The position numbers were made by a program, and so were the translations under genes. From contig CAIIXF020000009.1 of the NCBI GenBank assembly GCA_903813345.2, positions 15,899,759-15,959,758 of the forward strand: a stretch of 60,000 bases of DNA, given 5' to 3'. This document shows positions 54,201 through 56,199 of the stretch, in pieces. The first letter of the stretch is position 1; every line of letters begins with the position of its first letter. The notes beneath the pieces are model-generated. The model was given only the letters and a program-made list of their open reading frames with translations, did no database searches and was not told the DNA's origin. This DNA comes from Owenia fusiformis. Lineage: Eukaryota > Annelida > Polychaeta > Sabellida > Oweniidae.

Positions 54201-56199
54201 ACGATACGCATTTCAAAAAGTGTGTGACTTTCTATTCTTTGTTTGTATCCAGTATTTATGCATATTCTCAGGAGTTTTACCACAAATAATGTGATAAGAA
54301 TTTCAGACTAAGACTCTCAAATTTTTCTGGAACGCTTTAGCAGACTACGTTGTTGGAGAGTCTGGACTCATCAGAAAAAAAGAGCTCCGTGAGAACCCTG
54401 CAGCTTATAGTATTGGAACTGAGCAATAAGATTTCATGATCAATTTCATGATCATTTATACCTTTTATCAATCATATGAGTACTCTGATACAGGTAGCCT
54501 CATTTCCAATAAACTTCAATGGTGAGCCTTGATCAGTACATACATGTTAGTGGTGTCAATTAACCGCTTTAGCATTAACCGGTTAACCGGGGGTTTTTAC
54601 CGGTTAAAGTCGGTTAACCGGCGGGAAATTTGAACTGATAATTTCAAATGAAATCTTCATCTTCGATCTTGAAAGTTGAAAAAATTGGAAAATGATATAT
54701 CGGCGTTTATTTTTTACGTTCGTGAAGCTTTACTCTATTCTATGTAAGTAAGTGCGGGAAAGCAATGTGGCAGGGATTAAAGTTGCTGATTGGATGTTTG
54801 TAAGGAATTATCGGACCTATCACATGTATGAATAGCTCACATGACACTGACGCTTGAAAAACAAACAGATTAAAATGCAAAGTAAGCGCGGGAAAGCAAT
54901 GTGGCAGGGATTAAAGTTGCTGATTGGATGTTTGTAAGGAGTTATCGGACTTATGACATGTATGAGTAGCTTACGTGAAACTGAAACCATAAAACCAAAC
55001 GGATTAGCATGCAAAATAAGCGCGGGAATTAACAGAATTATACATGGTCAACTAACCGCCCATAAAAACACAGACCGGTCAAGGCATTATCGGCGGTTAA
55101 CCGGTTAACCGGTTAATACTTGACACCTCTAATACATGTACTTGTTTAAACCAGTTCTGGTACATATAAAAAACATGGATTTTTCAAACTGAGCCTGATC
55201 CAAGATATGGTTCACTTGATTAAATTATTTTCCATAAATGTAGTACTTGATTGCCACAGCAAGTTTGATTTCAATAACTGATCAGAGCGATTTACTTATT
55301 CACATTTCAGTGTACATGTACCGTATTCTCTGTAATTAGCGCCCAGGGCGTTTAGAAAATTGAAAATACATTATTTAGACCATTCTAATAAGCGCCCATG
55401 TATGAAAGAAATCAGAAATCCCGAGGAATTTCATGTATGGCAATTTTTGTTGACAAGAATGCATTTTCTTCAACATATTTTTATAATAATATGACAAGTG
55501 CTGTTATTGGAGAGAATACGGTAAAGATCGCTTAGACAATATTGACAGTGGTTGAAGACCCGTCTATGTCTAATTTATTTCCGGCACGCCCACTTTGTCA
55601 TTATCGCCGATTACCTTCAATATTTCCACTAGAGACTGCTGGATATCGATCTAAAGTTATACATTATTTCTAATTTGATGAGAGATCATCATTATTCGTG
55701 CAAAAGTCGTGTAAAAGTCGAGAAACATTAAAAAGAAACCAGAAAGTTCACGACCTTGACATGCGCAGAACATCTGCGCAGTAGCTTTTGAAATTTCTGA
55801 ATGCCGATAAAGAACAATTCCTTCATTCATTATGGACTATTTGGAGACAATGTTAGCATGGTATGGTGTGGGAAGCACCCATCGATAGATATGTATCGAG
55901 AGGATGCATAGAATTACAAAACGCGTCGTGTTTACAGCAGTTTTAGGGTAAGTACTCTATTATCGCCCGCTCCTGGATTTTGAGAAATATTTTTTTCCTG
56001 ATATATTCTTCAATTCTTGTTGATTCCTCGATGTTTCTTGAACTTTGTGAAGCGGGGTGGGCGCTTATTAGAGAGTGGGCGGTAATTACAGAGAATACGG
56101 TATATGTGAAGTACCTACCTGGCATACAATGGCACTGGGCTATATGATTCACTATGCTACAAACACCATTGTTCTGGCAGGGACTCGGATTACACAATT
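74..56199 (-). CDS. Large SVEP1/polydom-like multidomain gene, both ends outside window
   Basis: Forty-five exons are spliced on the minus strand, totalling 7332 nt (2444 codons), each bounded by AG acceptor and GT donor, with phases that agree at every junction. Domain order is EGFs, PAN/apple, EGFs, trefoil, two EGFs, pentraxin/LamG, HYR, an unrecognised cysteine-rich region, then 23 six-cysteine GCC2/GCC3 repeats. Most exons are phase 1-1, the class favoured in exon shuffling. Known proteins with this domain set (SVEP1/polydom and relatives) are secreted matrix or adhesion proteins, so this is very likely extracellular and disulphide-rich. No signal peptide, start codon, stop codon, promoter or polyA site lies in the window. 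The name is a family resemblance, not proven orthology: no VWA and no standard sushi domain is visible. Introns range from about 130 bp to 7.6 kb and are packed with repeats. Confidence 0.85.
300..520. mobile_element. Possible hAT-like terminal sequence
   Basis: The intron between exons 669-830 and 74-244 contains a start reading CAGGGGCGGATC, a common form of hAT terminal repeat, followed by G-rich sequence with several repeats of a GGGCCC-like word. I could not find the matching opposite end, so this is a weak call. Confidence 0.3.
669..830 (-). CDS. Exon: GCC2/GCC3 repeat, type B
   Basis: 162 nt, phase 1-1, opening [15 protein letters not shown] and closing NQTACA. Six cysteines in the B spacing. 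Acceptor ttttccag, donor GTAAGA. Like all twelve B exons it is exactly 162 nt. Confidence 0.87.
831..1743 (-). other. Intron with one hAT-like end
   Basis: Mostly AT-rich sequence without a recognisable gene. At about 1590-1675 a stretch rich in CCCGACCC and ending in GACACCCCTA looks like one terminus of a hAT-type element (the reverse complement begins TAGGGGTGTCACGGGTCGG). The other terminus was not found. Confidence 0.5.
1744..1914 (-). CDS. Exon: GCC2/GCC3 repeat, type A
   Basis: 171 nt, phase 1-1. It opens [15 protein letters not shown], contains [14 protein letters not shown], and ends SADCSI. Acceptor tattttag, donor GTAAGT. Confidence 0.88.
2331..2492 (-). CDS. Exon: GCC2/GCC3 repeat, type B
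   Basis: 162 nt, phase 1-1. It begins [16 protein letters not shown] and ends with the B pattern TRQADCT. Acceptor ccttgcag, donor GTAAGT. It is separated from the preceding A exon by an intron of only 143 bp, so the A-B pair here is compact. Confidence 0.86.
2636..2812 (-). CDS. Exon: GCC2/GCC3 repeat, type A
   Basis: 177 nt, phase 1-1, the longest A exon. It opens [17 protein letters not shown] and closes QQCTV. The length gain lies between the first and second cysteines and before FDSC. Acceptor ctttccag, donor GTAAGT. Confidence 0.88.
3171..3244. repeat. 37-bp tandem duplication beside a splice donor
   Basis: Two near-identical copies of a 37-bp stretch containing GACACCCTGTACATTTACAA end only a few bases from the donor of exon 3250-3411. 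The second copy supplies the intron bases immediately after the donor. Confidence 0.8.
3250..3411 (-). CDS. Exon: GCC2/GCC3 repeat, type B
   Basis: 162 nt, phase 1-1. It opens [15 protein letters not shown], has [12 protein letters not shown], and ends AADCQ before the split codon. Donor GTAAGT, acceptor ttttccag. Confidence 0.88.
3536..3928. mobile_element. MITE-like inverted-repeat element
   Basis: The ends AAAGGACGATTCTCGGTTTG and its inverted partner near 3902-3928 form terminal inverted repeats of about 26 bp. Inside, a segment of about 200 bp containing ATTACCCAAAT is present twice in direct orientation. There is no coding capacity. It lies in the intron 3412-5837. Confidence 0.75.
4127..5082. 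mobile_element. TIR element with repeated subterminal modules (Tc1/mariner-style ends)
   Basis: Left end TACAGTGCGTATAAAAAAAA and right end (reverse complement TACAGGGTGTATCAAAAAAA) form inverted repeats that start with TACAG and are flanked by TA. A module of about 200 bp containing a CCATGACC/GGTCATGG-type word occurs twice forward (near 4215 and 4424) and once inverted (near 4920-5030). No intact transposase is visible. Confidence 0.7.
5838..6005 (-). CDS. Exon: GCC2/GCC3 repeat, type A
   Basis: 168 nt, phase 1-1. It opens [15 protein letters not shown] and ends VAQCSL. Acceptor atttgttacag, donor GTAAGT. It sits between the TIR-rich intron and the 27-bp array and was recognised by splice sites and cysteine spacing. 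Confidence 0.82.
6074..7090. repeat. 27-bp minisatellite, about 37 copies
   Basis: The plus-strand unit is close to ACTTGGGTGAATGAGTGGGC followed by AACAGAT. Variants carry GAGCGGGC, AAGTGGAC or a 30-bp form with GTACATGTAA. Because 27 is a multiple of three, several frames on both strands stay open across the array. The array lies in the intron 6006-7573 and has no splice support as coding sequence. Confidence 0.93.
7574..7735 (-). CDS. Exon: GCC2/GCC3 repeat, type B
   Basis: 162 nt, phase 1-1. It opens [15 protein letters not shown], has [12 protein letters not shown], and ends SSQCK. Its donor context TGTAAATGTAAG is the same word found at the donor-like end of the 111-bp satellite. Confidence 0.88.
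7736..8333 (-). other. Intron, no recognised element
   Basis: About 600 bp of AT-rich sequence. I see no gene, terminal repeats or tandem array in it. Confidence 0.5.
8334..8504 (-). CDS. Exon: GCC2/GCC3 repeat, type A
   Basis: 171 nt, phase 1-1. It opens [15 protein letters not shown] and ends VAECSL, with [11 protein letters not shown]-like spacing in the middle. Donor GTAAGT. Confidence 0.86.
8751..8912 (-). CDS. Exon: GCC2/GCC3 repeat, type B
   Basis: 162 nt, phase 1-1. It opens [15 protein letters not shown] and ends ADNNSYCT. Donor is GTTAGT, weaker than the usual GTAAGT. Acceptor aattttag. Confidence 0.85.
9585..11143. mobile_element. Long copy of a TGTCCCCACC-ended TIR element
   Basis: Left end ATGTCCCCACCAATGGGTG and right end GTGGTGGGGACAT are inverted repeats. 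The same ends and the word CCTAGGCCGACAATATGGCC bound a 260-bp copy at 40267-40526. The long copy has gained a 162-bp tandem array and a GGAC/AGAC microsatellite (about 11036-11100). No transposase is seen, so it is a non-autonomous family. Confidence 0.75.
9640..10560. repeat. 162-bp tandem repeat, about 6 copies
   Basis: The word GACAAGATTTTA recurs near 9711, 9874, 10036, 10198, 10360 and 10522, giving steps of 162-163 bp. Units also share AAAATGGCTGCC and AACGGTTCACCT. Diverged relatives occur at about 32680-33260. The unit length equals that of the B exons, but the sequence is unrelated. Confidence 0.88.
11572..11736 (-). CDS. Exon: GCC2/GCC3 repeat, type A
   Basis: 165 nt, phase 1-1. 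It opens [13 protein letters not shown], continues [10 protein letters not shown] and ends EAQCTI. Donor GTAAGT, acceptor gtatgtag. Confidence 0.88.
11750..12020. repeat. Variable minisatellite of an AAAAAGGCTATTACTACAT unit
   Basis: Units of about 30 bp (with GATAAAAAGG or GTTAAAAGG starts and TACATATACATGG or TGTAAGTAGTAA ends) repeat about nine times, beginning about 15 bp upstream of exon 11572-11736. Confidence 0.85.
12021..13494 (-). other. Intron, no recognised element
   Basis: About 1.5 kb of AT-rich sequence with no convincing gene, terminal repeats or long tandem array. Small open frames here lack splice sites and family resemblance. Confidence 0.5.
13495..13656 (-). CDS. Exon: GCC2/GCC3 repeat, type B
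   Basis: 162 nt, phase 1-1. It opens [15 protein letters not shown], has [12 protein letters not shown], and ends ASACT. Donor GTGAGT, acceptor tcattgcag. Confidence 0.88.
13924..14088 (-). CDS. Exon: GCC2/GCC3 repeat, type A
   Basis: 165 nt, phase 1-1. It opens [13 protein letters not shown], has [14 protein letters not shown], and ends LDQCNI. Donor GTAGGT. Confidence 0.88.
14089..14477 (-). other. Intron, no recognised element
   Basis: About 390 bp of unremarkable AT-rich sequence. Confidence 0.5.
14478..14639 (-). CDS. Exon: GCC2/GCC3 repeat, type B
   Basis: 162 nt, phase 1-1. It opens [15 protein letters not shown] and ends NASSDCL. Donor GTAAGT, acceptor atttcatag. The next exon follows after only 130 bp upstream in coordinates (14770), the tightest intron in the window. 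Confidence 0.86.
14770..14934 (-). CDS. Exon: GCC2/GCC3 repeat, type A
   Basis: 165 nt, phase 1-1. It opens [13 protein letters not shown], has [14 protein letters not shown], and ends ASDCSI. Donor GTAAGG, acceptor ctttttgtag. Confidence 0.88.
14980..15475. repeat. Degenerate minisatellite (GGAGACCTGTGTTTG-like)
   Basis: A word like TGGAGACCTGTGTTTG recurs about every 25-35 bp through the intron 14935-15587, with many substitutions. It gives a few long open frames without family resemblance. Confidence 0.6.
15588..15749 (-). CDS. Exon: GCC2/GCC3 repeat, type B; parent of the 111-bp satellite
   Basis: 162 nt, phase 1-1. It opens [15 protein letters not shown], has [12 protein letters not shown], and ends VTACI. 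Its first 65 or so nt (15685-15749) and its acceptor tttcag are the same sequence as the exon-like part of every unit in the adjoining array. The exon itself is intact, with donor GTAAGT. Confidence 0.88.
15750..23105. repeat. 111-bp exon-derived satellite, about 66 units
   Basis: Fills about 97% of the intron 15750-23354. On the minus strand each unit reads: acceptor TTTCAG, about 65 nt matching the start of exon 15588-15749, about 20 new nt, the donor-like end AAATGTAAGAATG, then about 20 nt to the next acceptor. The spacing fits 66 x 111 bp with a 2-bp net insertion near 19760. Two main unit classes differ at linked sites: TGACATTGTGATAAG versus TAACATTGTGGTAAG. Read in the gene's own frame, each unit hits TAA just before the donor-like site. 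Long open frames in another phase arise where GACCTGG is GGCCTGG and carry no splice or family support. Confidence 0.95.
20234..22009. repeat. 888-bp higher-order duplication inside the satellite
   Basis: Rare variants recur exactly 888 bp (8 x 111) apart: CCAGGGCAAT at 20451 and 21339, and GTAACAATGTGG at about 21046 and 21934. The order of unit classes between them also repeats. This is a recent block duplication of eight units. Confidence 0.88.
23355..23528 (-). CDS. Exon: GCC2/GCC3 repeat, type A
   Basis: 174 nt, phase 1-1. It opens [15 protein letters not shown], has [15 protein letters not shown], and ends IDQCNI. Its donor (GTAAGT) opens the 7.6-kb satellite intron. Confidence 0.88.
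23529..23977 (-). other. Intron, no recognised element
   Basis: About 450 bp of AT-rich sequence with nothing recognisable. Confidence 0.5.
23978..24139 (-). CDS. Exon: GCC2/GCC3 repeat, type B
   Basis: 162 nt, phase 1-1. It opens [15 protein letters not shown], has [12 protein letters not shown], and ends LSDCQ. Donor GTAGGT, acceptor cttttacag. Confidence 0.88.
24952..25927 (+). mobile_element. Degenerate Tc1/mariner-type transposon
   Basis: The ends TACAGGGTGGTCAAAAAACG and (reverse complement of the right end) TACAGAAAAAAAACGGTAAC pair over about 50 bp and carry TA at both edges. Between them the plus strand encodes broken transposase, with words such as WFQQDRT, and [12 protein letters not shown], which match the conserved QDGA-H and PHSPDLNP blocks of Tc1/mariner DDE enzymes. 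In-frame stops interrupt it. Confidence 0.8.
25281..25770 (+). pseudogene. Tc1/mariner transposase remnant
   Basis: Open piece 25281-25487 ends in [15 protein letters not shown] and a stop. The same reading resumes as [20 protein letters not shown] then [15 protein letters not shown], with another stop, and later [17 protein letters not shown]. The catalytic aspartate in QDR and the second aspartate region in SPDMAP can be recognised. Lack of the N-terminal HTH part and the stops mean it is dead. Confidence 0.75.
25965..26132 (-). CDS. Exon: GCC2/GCC3 repeat, type A
   Basis: 168 nt, phase 1-1. It opens [14 protein letters not shown], has [14 protein letters not shown], and ends VTDCGL. Donor GTAAGT, acceptor gtttcag. 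Confidence 0.88.
26315..26476 (-). CDS. Exon: GCC2/GCC3 repeat, type B
   Basis: 162 nt, phase 1-1. It opens [15 protein letters not shown], has [12 protein letters not shown], and ends ITQCE. Donor GTAAGT, acceptor tttgttacag. Confidence 0.87.
26727..26882 (-). CDS. Exon: GCC2/GCC3 repeat, type A, shortest
   Basis: 156 nt, phase 1-1. It opens [14 protein letters not shown], has [10 protein letters not shown] and ends SVLCNI. It is shorter than other A exons because the stretch before the fourth cysteine is trimmed. It is the first A unit of the alternating series. Confidence 0.85.
   Translation of the reverse strand: MPVFLGMSCNPMARVSHVLLASTDKMKTSARNAQQDSSHHLLLQIALSSAT
27140..27301 (-). CDS. 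Exon: GCC2/GCC3 repeat, type B, second of the leading pair
   Basis: 162 nt, phase 1-1. It opens [15 protein letters not shown] and ends ALCF. Together with exon 27510 it forms two B-type units in a row, breaking the A/B alternation only at the start of the series. Confidence 0.87.
27510..27671 (-). CDS. Exon: GCC2/GCC3 repeat, type B, first of the series
   Basis: 162 nt, phase 1-1. It opens [15 protein letters not shown], has [12 protein letters not shown] and ends SLCY. Donor GTGAGT, acceptor attttcag. Confidence 0.87.
27874..27979 (-). CDS. Exon: linker leading into the GCC2/GCC3 series
   Basis: 106 nt, phase 0 at the start and 1 at the end. It encodes [16 protein letters not shown] and then [14 protein letters not shown], the start of a cysteine-rich unit. 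This is where the reading phase changes from 0 to the phase-1 series. Confidence 0.78.
28421..29844. mobile_element. Foldback-type element with GAGCTCGTACGGGCC subrepeats
   Basis: Both ends carry CTACACAGGCAAA in inverted orientation (28421 and, inverted, to 29844). The arms (about 28421-28760 and 29590-29844) are made of repeats of a word like CGTACGAGCTCGTACGGGCC, itself partly palindromic. The arms are much more GC-rich than the surroundings. The centre holds AT-rich sequence and a separate TIR element at 29066-29505. Confidence 0.78.
29066..29505. mobile_element. TIR element (ATGCGAGTAG family), nested copy
   Basis: About 440 bp bounded by ATTACCCAAATGCGAGTAG and an inverted CTACTCGCATCTGGGTTAT. 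It lies inside the foldback element. Family relatives are at 29865-30303 (inverted orientation) and 58099-58907. Confidence 0.8.
29865..30303. mobile_element. TIR element (ATGCGAGTAG family), inverted copy
   Basis: 439 bp, the same length as the nested copy, in reverse orientation and only about 20 bp beyond the foldback element. It shares TTGATTTACGTCATTAAT and the CACCTGGTGG block with the others. Confidence 0.8.
30584..30671 (-). CDS. Exon: unrecognised extracellular segment
   Basis: 88 nt, begins with one base completing a codon and ends in phase 0. It encodes [20 protein letters not shown] then YTNNKLDFS, without cysteines. It joins exactly in phase to exon 27874 and to exon 30905. No family recognised. 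Confidence 0.75.
30905..31136 (-). CDS. Exon: unrecognised segment with four cysteines
   Basis: 232 nt, phase 1 in and 2 out. It encodes [16 protein letters not shown] and later [17 protein letters not shown] and [13 protein letters not shown]. The pattern of alternating hydrophobic strands and N-glycosylation motifs (NYT, NQT, NVT) suits an extracellular beta-rich domain, but I do not recognise it. Confidence 0.78.
31342..31542 (-). CDS. Exon: cysteine-rich domain, possibly divergent sushi
   Basis: 201 nt, phase 1-1. It starts [16 protein letters not shown] and ends QYEEC, with seven cysteines and a late SAAASWNP. The C-x-x-P start and late W followed by a closing C recall a sushi/CCP domain, but it has extra cysteines, so this is a tentative reading. 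Confidence 0.8.
31985..32412. mobile_element. Partial relative of the 809-bp TIR element
   Basis: Contains, in reverse orientation, the same internal block as 58200-58565 (shared words include GGTGCAACAATTAGTGCAG and a CTTCTTTGACATACCTATTT-like stretch) and ends near 32412 with a decayed terminus like the ATGCGAGTAG family. The opposite end was not found. Confidence 0.6.
32568..32663 (-). CDS. Exon: HYR domain, second half
   Basis: 96 nt, phase 1-1. It encodes [20 protein letters not shown] then [11 protein letters not shown]. The G-x-Y/H-x-V-x-Y-x-A-x-D-x-S-x-N and CxFxV motifs are the classic end of a hyalin (HYR) repeat, an immunoglobulin-like adhesion module. Confidence 0.85.
32680..33350. 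repeat. Diverged copies of the 162-bp type repeat
   Basis: Four to five degenerate units share CATTTACCCAGAATGCC, AACTAATCAGTTC and AACATCCCTGAAAATTTCAG, close to words in 9640-10560. This copy lies in the intron between the two HYR exons. Confidence 0.7.
33495..33623 (-). CDS. Exon: HYR domain, first half
   Basis: 129 nt, phase 1-1. It encodes [16 protein letters not shown] and [15 protein letters not shown]. The D-x-x-P-x-x-x-x-CP start and the V-x-WxxPxxxD motif are typical of the first part of a HYR repeat. Donor is GTCAGT. Confidence 0.85.
33847..33888. other. Short perfect hairpin
   Basis: ATGTCACCAC is followed after a few bases by GTGGTGACAT, an inverted pair. It resembles the TGTCCCCACC element ends joined head to head without an interior. 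It is intronic. Confidence 0.6.
33943..34211 (-). CDS. Exon: pentraxin/LamG-like domain, C-terminal part
   Basis: 269 nt, phase 2 in and 1 out. It encodes [11 protein letters not shown] then [20 protein letters not shown] and ends with SQMVENT. The FxGxLSxVxVxNR pattern matches the end of pentraxin/LamG folds. Confidence 0.84.
34471..34710 (-). CDS. Exon: pentraxin/LamG-like domain, middle part
   Basis: 240 nt, phase 2 in and 2 out. It encodes [18 protein letters not shown] then [10 protein letters not shown]. This is the place of the pentraxin signature (HxCxSWxSxxG); here the cysteine is replaced by V, giving HFVMVSW. Confidence 0.85.
35011..35176 (-). CDS. Exon: pentraxin/LamG-like domain, N-terminal part
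   Basis: 166 nt, phase 1 in and 2 out. It encodes [20 protein letters not shown] and [16 protein letters not shown], then YLTLFGS. The strand order and the split of the last serine codon fit the next exon. Confidence 0.83.
35534..35674 (-). CDS. Exon: EGF-like repeat
   Basis: 141 nt, phase 1-1. It starts [13 protein letters not shown], then [19 protein letters not shown], and ends GQMCNK. Donor is GTACAT, weaker than average. Acceptor tttattgcag. Confidence 0.83.
35675..38161 (-). other. Intron with 34-bp array
   Basis: About 2.5 kb. From 35900 to 36790 it is AT-rich with a few loose repeats of a TCATGACAGGCTT-like word at 36500-36660. The 34-bp array follows to 37556. From 37560 to 38161 nothing recognisable is seen. 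Confidence 0.5.
36792..37556. repeat. 34-bp minisatellite, about 22 copies
   Basis: The unit is CCTGAAATGACTGTGATAAT followed by GTATTGCAATGAGG (34 bp). Since 34 is not a multiple of three, a 34-residue peptide pattern cycles through all frames, giving three overlapping open frames on the minus strand that are not genes. Confidence 0.93.
38162..38278 (-). CDS. Exon: EGF-like repeat
   Basis: 117 nt, phase 1-1. It starts [13 protein letters not shown], then [18 protein letters not shown]. Donor GTATGC, acceptor cacttgtag. A standard EGF cysteine order that begins mid-domain, so exon boundaries fall between the fifth and sixth cysteines. Confidence 0.84.
38399..38965. mobile_element. MITE-like TIR element
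   Basis: Left end ACAATTGTTGACCTCTC and right end GAGAGGTCTACAATTGT are inverted. Further in, GGGGTTTTCGGAAAAGAC is also inverted against GTCTTTTCCGAAAACCCC. The left arm holds an extra stretch with the small hairpin TTGACCTCTCCAGAGGTCAA. Confidence 0.75.
39482..39631 (-). CDS. Exon: trefoil (P-type) domain
   Basis: 150 nt, phase 1-1. It encodes [18 protein letters not shown], then [11 protein letters not shown] and ARCFRKLPG. The order C, C, C, CC, C with GCCYD and a following CF is the trefoil signature with all six cysteines. The donor is GTGTTT, which is weak, but frame and phase fit the next exon. The arrangement EGF-trefoil-EGF is uncommon. Confidence 0.85.
39632..40266 (-). other. Intron, no recognised element
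   Basis: AT-rich with several short palindromic words (ATTATCCTATA, TCTGCC-GGCAGA pairs near 40055-40110). I see no gene. Confidence 0.45.
40267..40526. mobile_element. Short copy of the TGTCCCCACC-ended element
   Basis: 260 bp, bounded by ATGTCCCCACCAATGGGTG and GTGTTGGGGACAT, with the word GGCCGACAATATGGCCCCAC near the right end. It is the 9585-11143 element without the 162-bp array. Confidence 0.8.
40678..40805 (-). CDS. Exon: EGF-like repeat, second half plus next
   Basis: 128 nt, phase 2 in and 1 out. It encodes [17 protein letters not shown], then [19 protein letters not shown]. The first two residues complete the EGF begun in exon 42264. Acceptor gttacag, donor GTAAGT. Confidence 0.85.
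41046..42169 (-). mobile_element. Degenerate Tc1/mariner-type transposon
   Basis: Long terminal inverted repeats (over 100 bp) begin ACAGGGTTGGCCAAAAAAAA on the left and, reversed, GCAGGGTGGGCCAAAAAAAC on the right. Minus-strand remains of transposase are inside. Confidence 0.8.
41401..41660 (-). pseudogene. Tc1/mariner transposase C-terminal remnant
   Basis: The minus strand reads [10 protein letters not shown] then, after a frame disturbance, [39 protein letters not shown] and [12 protein letters not shown]. These fit the C-terminal W-x(n)-L-x(n)-RL-x-V-x(n)-G part of Tc1/mariner enzymes. The N-terminal part and most catalytic blocks are gone. Confidence 0.7.
42264..42457 (-). CDS. Exon: calcium-binding EGF repeat plus start of next
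   Basis: 194 nt, phase 0 in and 2 out. It starts [17 protein letters not shown], then [15 protein letters not shown], and a second EGF starts [18 protein letters not shown] at the start is the calcium-binding EGF motif. It joins exon 46416 in phase 0 (FCQ-VDINEC) and exon 40678 in phase 2. Confidence 0.87.
43727..43860. mobile_element. Near-perfect 134-bp hairpin element
   Basis: The left arm from CAAATATTTCACTC through GTGAATACCTGTA to GTGATATTCCAC pairs with the right arm GTGGAATATCAC through TACAGGTATTCAC to GAGTGAAATATTTG. The loop is only about 15 bp (TTGCCCTTTGGGCTTC). Confidence 0.85.
44481..44620. mobile_element. Near-perfect 140-bp hairpin element
   Basis: The arms AATATCACAT...TTATCGCC...TTGATATCAAATATCAAC pair with GTTGATATTTGATATC...GGCGATAAA...ATGTGATATT around a loop GAGTGAGCGAAGCGAATGAG. 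It is the same style as 43727-43860 but a different sequence. Confidence 0.85.
45110..45900 (-). mobile_element. 5'-truncated non-LTR retrotransposon (LINE) 3' end
   Basis: The ORF at 45273-45866 encodes the C-terminal part of a LINE polyprotein. Downstream of its stop (towards lower coordinates) is a short untranslated stretch ending in an AT dinucleotide run at about 45105, as at a LINE tail. Reverse transcriptase and endonuclease are absent here, so the copy is 5'-truncated. Confidence 0.72.
45273..45898 (-). pseudogene. LINE polyprotein C-terminus with CCHC zinc knuckle
   Basis: About 200 residues. It contains [19 protein letters not shown] then [17 protein letters not shown] (C-x2-C-x8-H-x4-C), the zf-RVT-type motif after LINE reverse transcriptases, followed by NRRILFDNI. 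The open frame begins just after a stop at about 45898 and lacks the upstream catalytic domains, so it cannot transpose by itself. Confidence 0.75.
46416..46546 (-). CDS. Exon: EGF-like repeat
   Basis: 131 nt, phase 1 in and 0 out. It encodes [18 protein letters not shown], then [24 protein letters not shown] marks a calcium-binding EGF. It splices directly to exon 42264 in phase 0. Confidence 0.86.
46610..47855. mobile_element. TIR element (ACCGTATTC...GCGCCC family), interrupted copy
   Basis: Left end TACCGTATTCGCCGTAAAAA and right end GCGATTACGGTA are inverted, and inside them lie AGCGCCCAGGGCGC on the left and TTGGGCGCTTATTACGG on the right. A second copy is at 55319-56102. A 447-bp element has inserted at 46672-47118. 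TA is present at each edge. Confidence 0.8.
46672..47118. mobile_element. hAT-type MITE nested with a perfect 8-bp target duplication
   Basis: Ends TAGTGGTGCAACTCG and CGAGTTGCACCACTA are inverted. ATTGTAAC directly flanks both sides (46664-46671 and 47119-47126), the 8-bp duplication typical of hAT insertions. No transposase. It interrupts the 46610-47855 element. Confidence 0.92.
48451..48690 (-). CDS. Exon: two EGF-like repeats
   Basis: 240 nt, phase 1-1. It encodes [19 protein letters not shown], then [19 protein letters not shown] and [25 protein letters not shown] introduces a calcium-binding EGF. Donor GTAAGT, acceptor gctttcag. Confidence 0.88.
49156..49699. mobile_element. TIR element with inverted repeats of about 80 bp
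   Basis: The arms begin GGCTTTGGATAAAAAACCTC and, reversed, GGCTTTGTATAAAAAACCTC, and continue through CTACCTCATACCCACCTAC to GAAGGGTTCAATTTTAAAGA. The right end is only 16 bp from the donor of exon 49716. Confidence 0.8.
49716..49913 (-). CDS. Exon: two EGF-like repeats
   Basis: 198 nt, phase 1-1. It encodes [16 protein letters not shown], then [14 protein letters not shown] and [18 protein letters not shown]. The second EGF runs on into exon 48451. Donor GTAAGT. Confidence 0.87.
50091..50327 (-). CDS. Exon: PAN/apple domain
   Basis: 237 nt, phase 1-1. It encodes [16 protein letters not shown], then [18 protein letters not shown] and [13 protein letters not shown]. Six cysteines in the PAN order, with the C-x3-C-x(n)-C helix region and the ICxLY strand. 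PAN domains bind protein or carbohydrate ligands. Donor GTGTGT is weaker than usual. Confidence 0.83.
50328..50819 (-). other. Intron, no recognised element
   Basis: About 490 bp of AT-rich sequence, nothing recognised. Confidence 0.5.
50820..50962 (-). CDS. Exon: EGF-like repeat
   Basis: 143 nt, phase 2 in and 1 out. It encodes [20 protein letters not shown], then [15 protein letters not shown]. Acceptor gttttttag, donor GTAAGT. The first base completes the L codon from exon 51303. Confidence 0.85.
51303..51438 (-). CDS. Exon: EGF-like repeat
   Basis: 136 nt, phase 1 in and 2 out. It encodes [13 protein letters not shown], then [18 protein letters not shown] and [12 protein letters not shown]. 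The donor is GTGTGT in a GT-rich run. The phase-2 junction to exon 50820 restores L-C-N. Confidence 0.82.
51439..51878 (-). other. Intron, no recognised element
   Basis: About 440 bp of AT-rich sequence, nothing recognised. Confidence 0.5.
51879..51992 (-). CDS. Exon: EGF-like repeat
   Basis: 114 nt, phase 1-1. It encodes [13 protein letters not shown], then [16 protein letters not shown] and CLPG. NIDDC is a calcium-binding EGF start. Donor GTGAGT, acceptor tgtattttag. Confidence 0.86.
52631..54400. mobile_element. hAT-like element (CAGGGTTCTCAC ends) carrying an inserted minisatellite element
   Basis: Left end CAGGGTTCTCAC and right end GTGAGAACCCTG are inverted, with CAGCT immediately outside each edge. 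CAGGG starts are usual for hAT. Most of its interior is the separate 52798-54182 element. Confidence 0.7.
52798..54182. mobile_element. TIR element filled with a GGGAGTTTTTACGG minisatellite
   Basis: Ends CAGACTTGCCAACCT and AGGTTGGCAAGTCTG are perfect inverted repeats of 15 bp. TTATT occurs at each flank. The interior is about 1.3 kb of 25-40-bp units such as ACGGGAGATTTTGAAAAAAC. Between about 53700 and 53830 is a unique stretch. Open frames here come from the repeats. Confidence 0.82.
54548..55131. mobile_element. hAT-like MITE with GGTTAACC-rich ends
   Basis: The left end TAGTGGTGTCAATTAACCG and right end CGGTTAATACTTGACACCTCT are inverted. Each end has several copies of the palindromic word CCGGTTAACCGG. 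Inside, a 134-bp segment starting GCGGGAAAGCAATGTGG is duplicated in tandem (54754 and 54888). Confidence 0.8.
55319..56102. mobile_element. TIR element (ACCGTATTC...GCGCCC family), uninterrupted copy
   Basis: 784 bp with ends TACCGTATTCTCTGTAATTA and TAATTACAGAGAATACGGTA as perfect inverted repeats, flanked by TA. It matches 46610-47855 minus the inserted hAT MITE. It ends 16 bp from exon 56119. Confidence 0.88.
56119..56199 (-). CDS. Exon: EGF-like repeat, first seen in the window
   Basis: 81 nt, phase 1-1. It encodes [18 protein letters not shown], then CHCMPG. Donor GTAGGT, acceptor tttctttcag. The preceding exons must lie beyond 60000, so the N-terminus of the protein is missing. Confidence 0.84.
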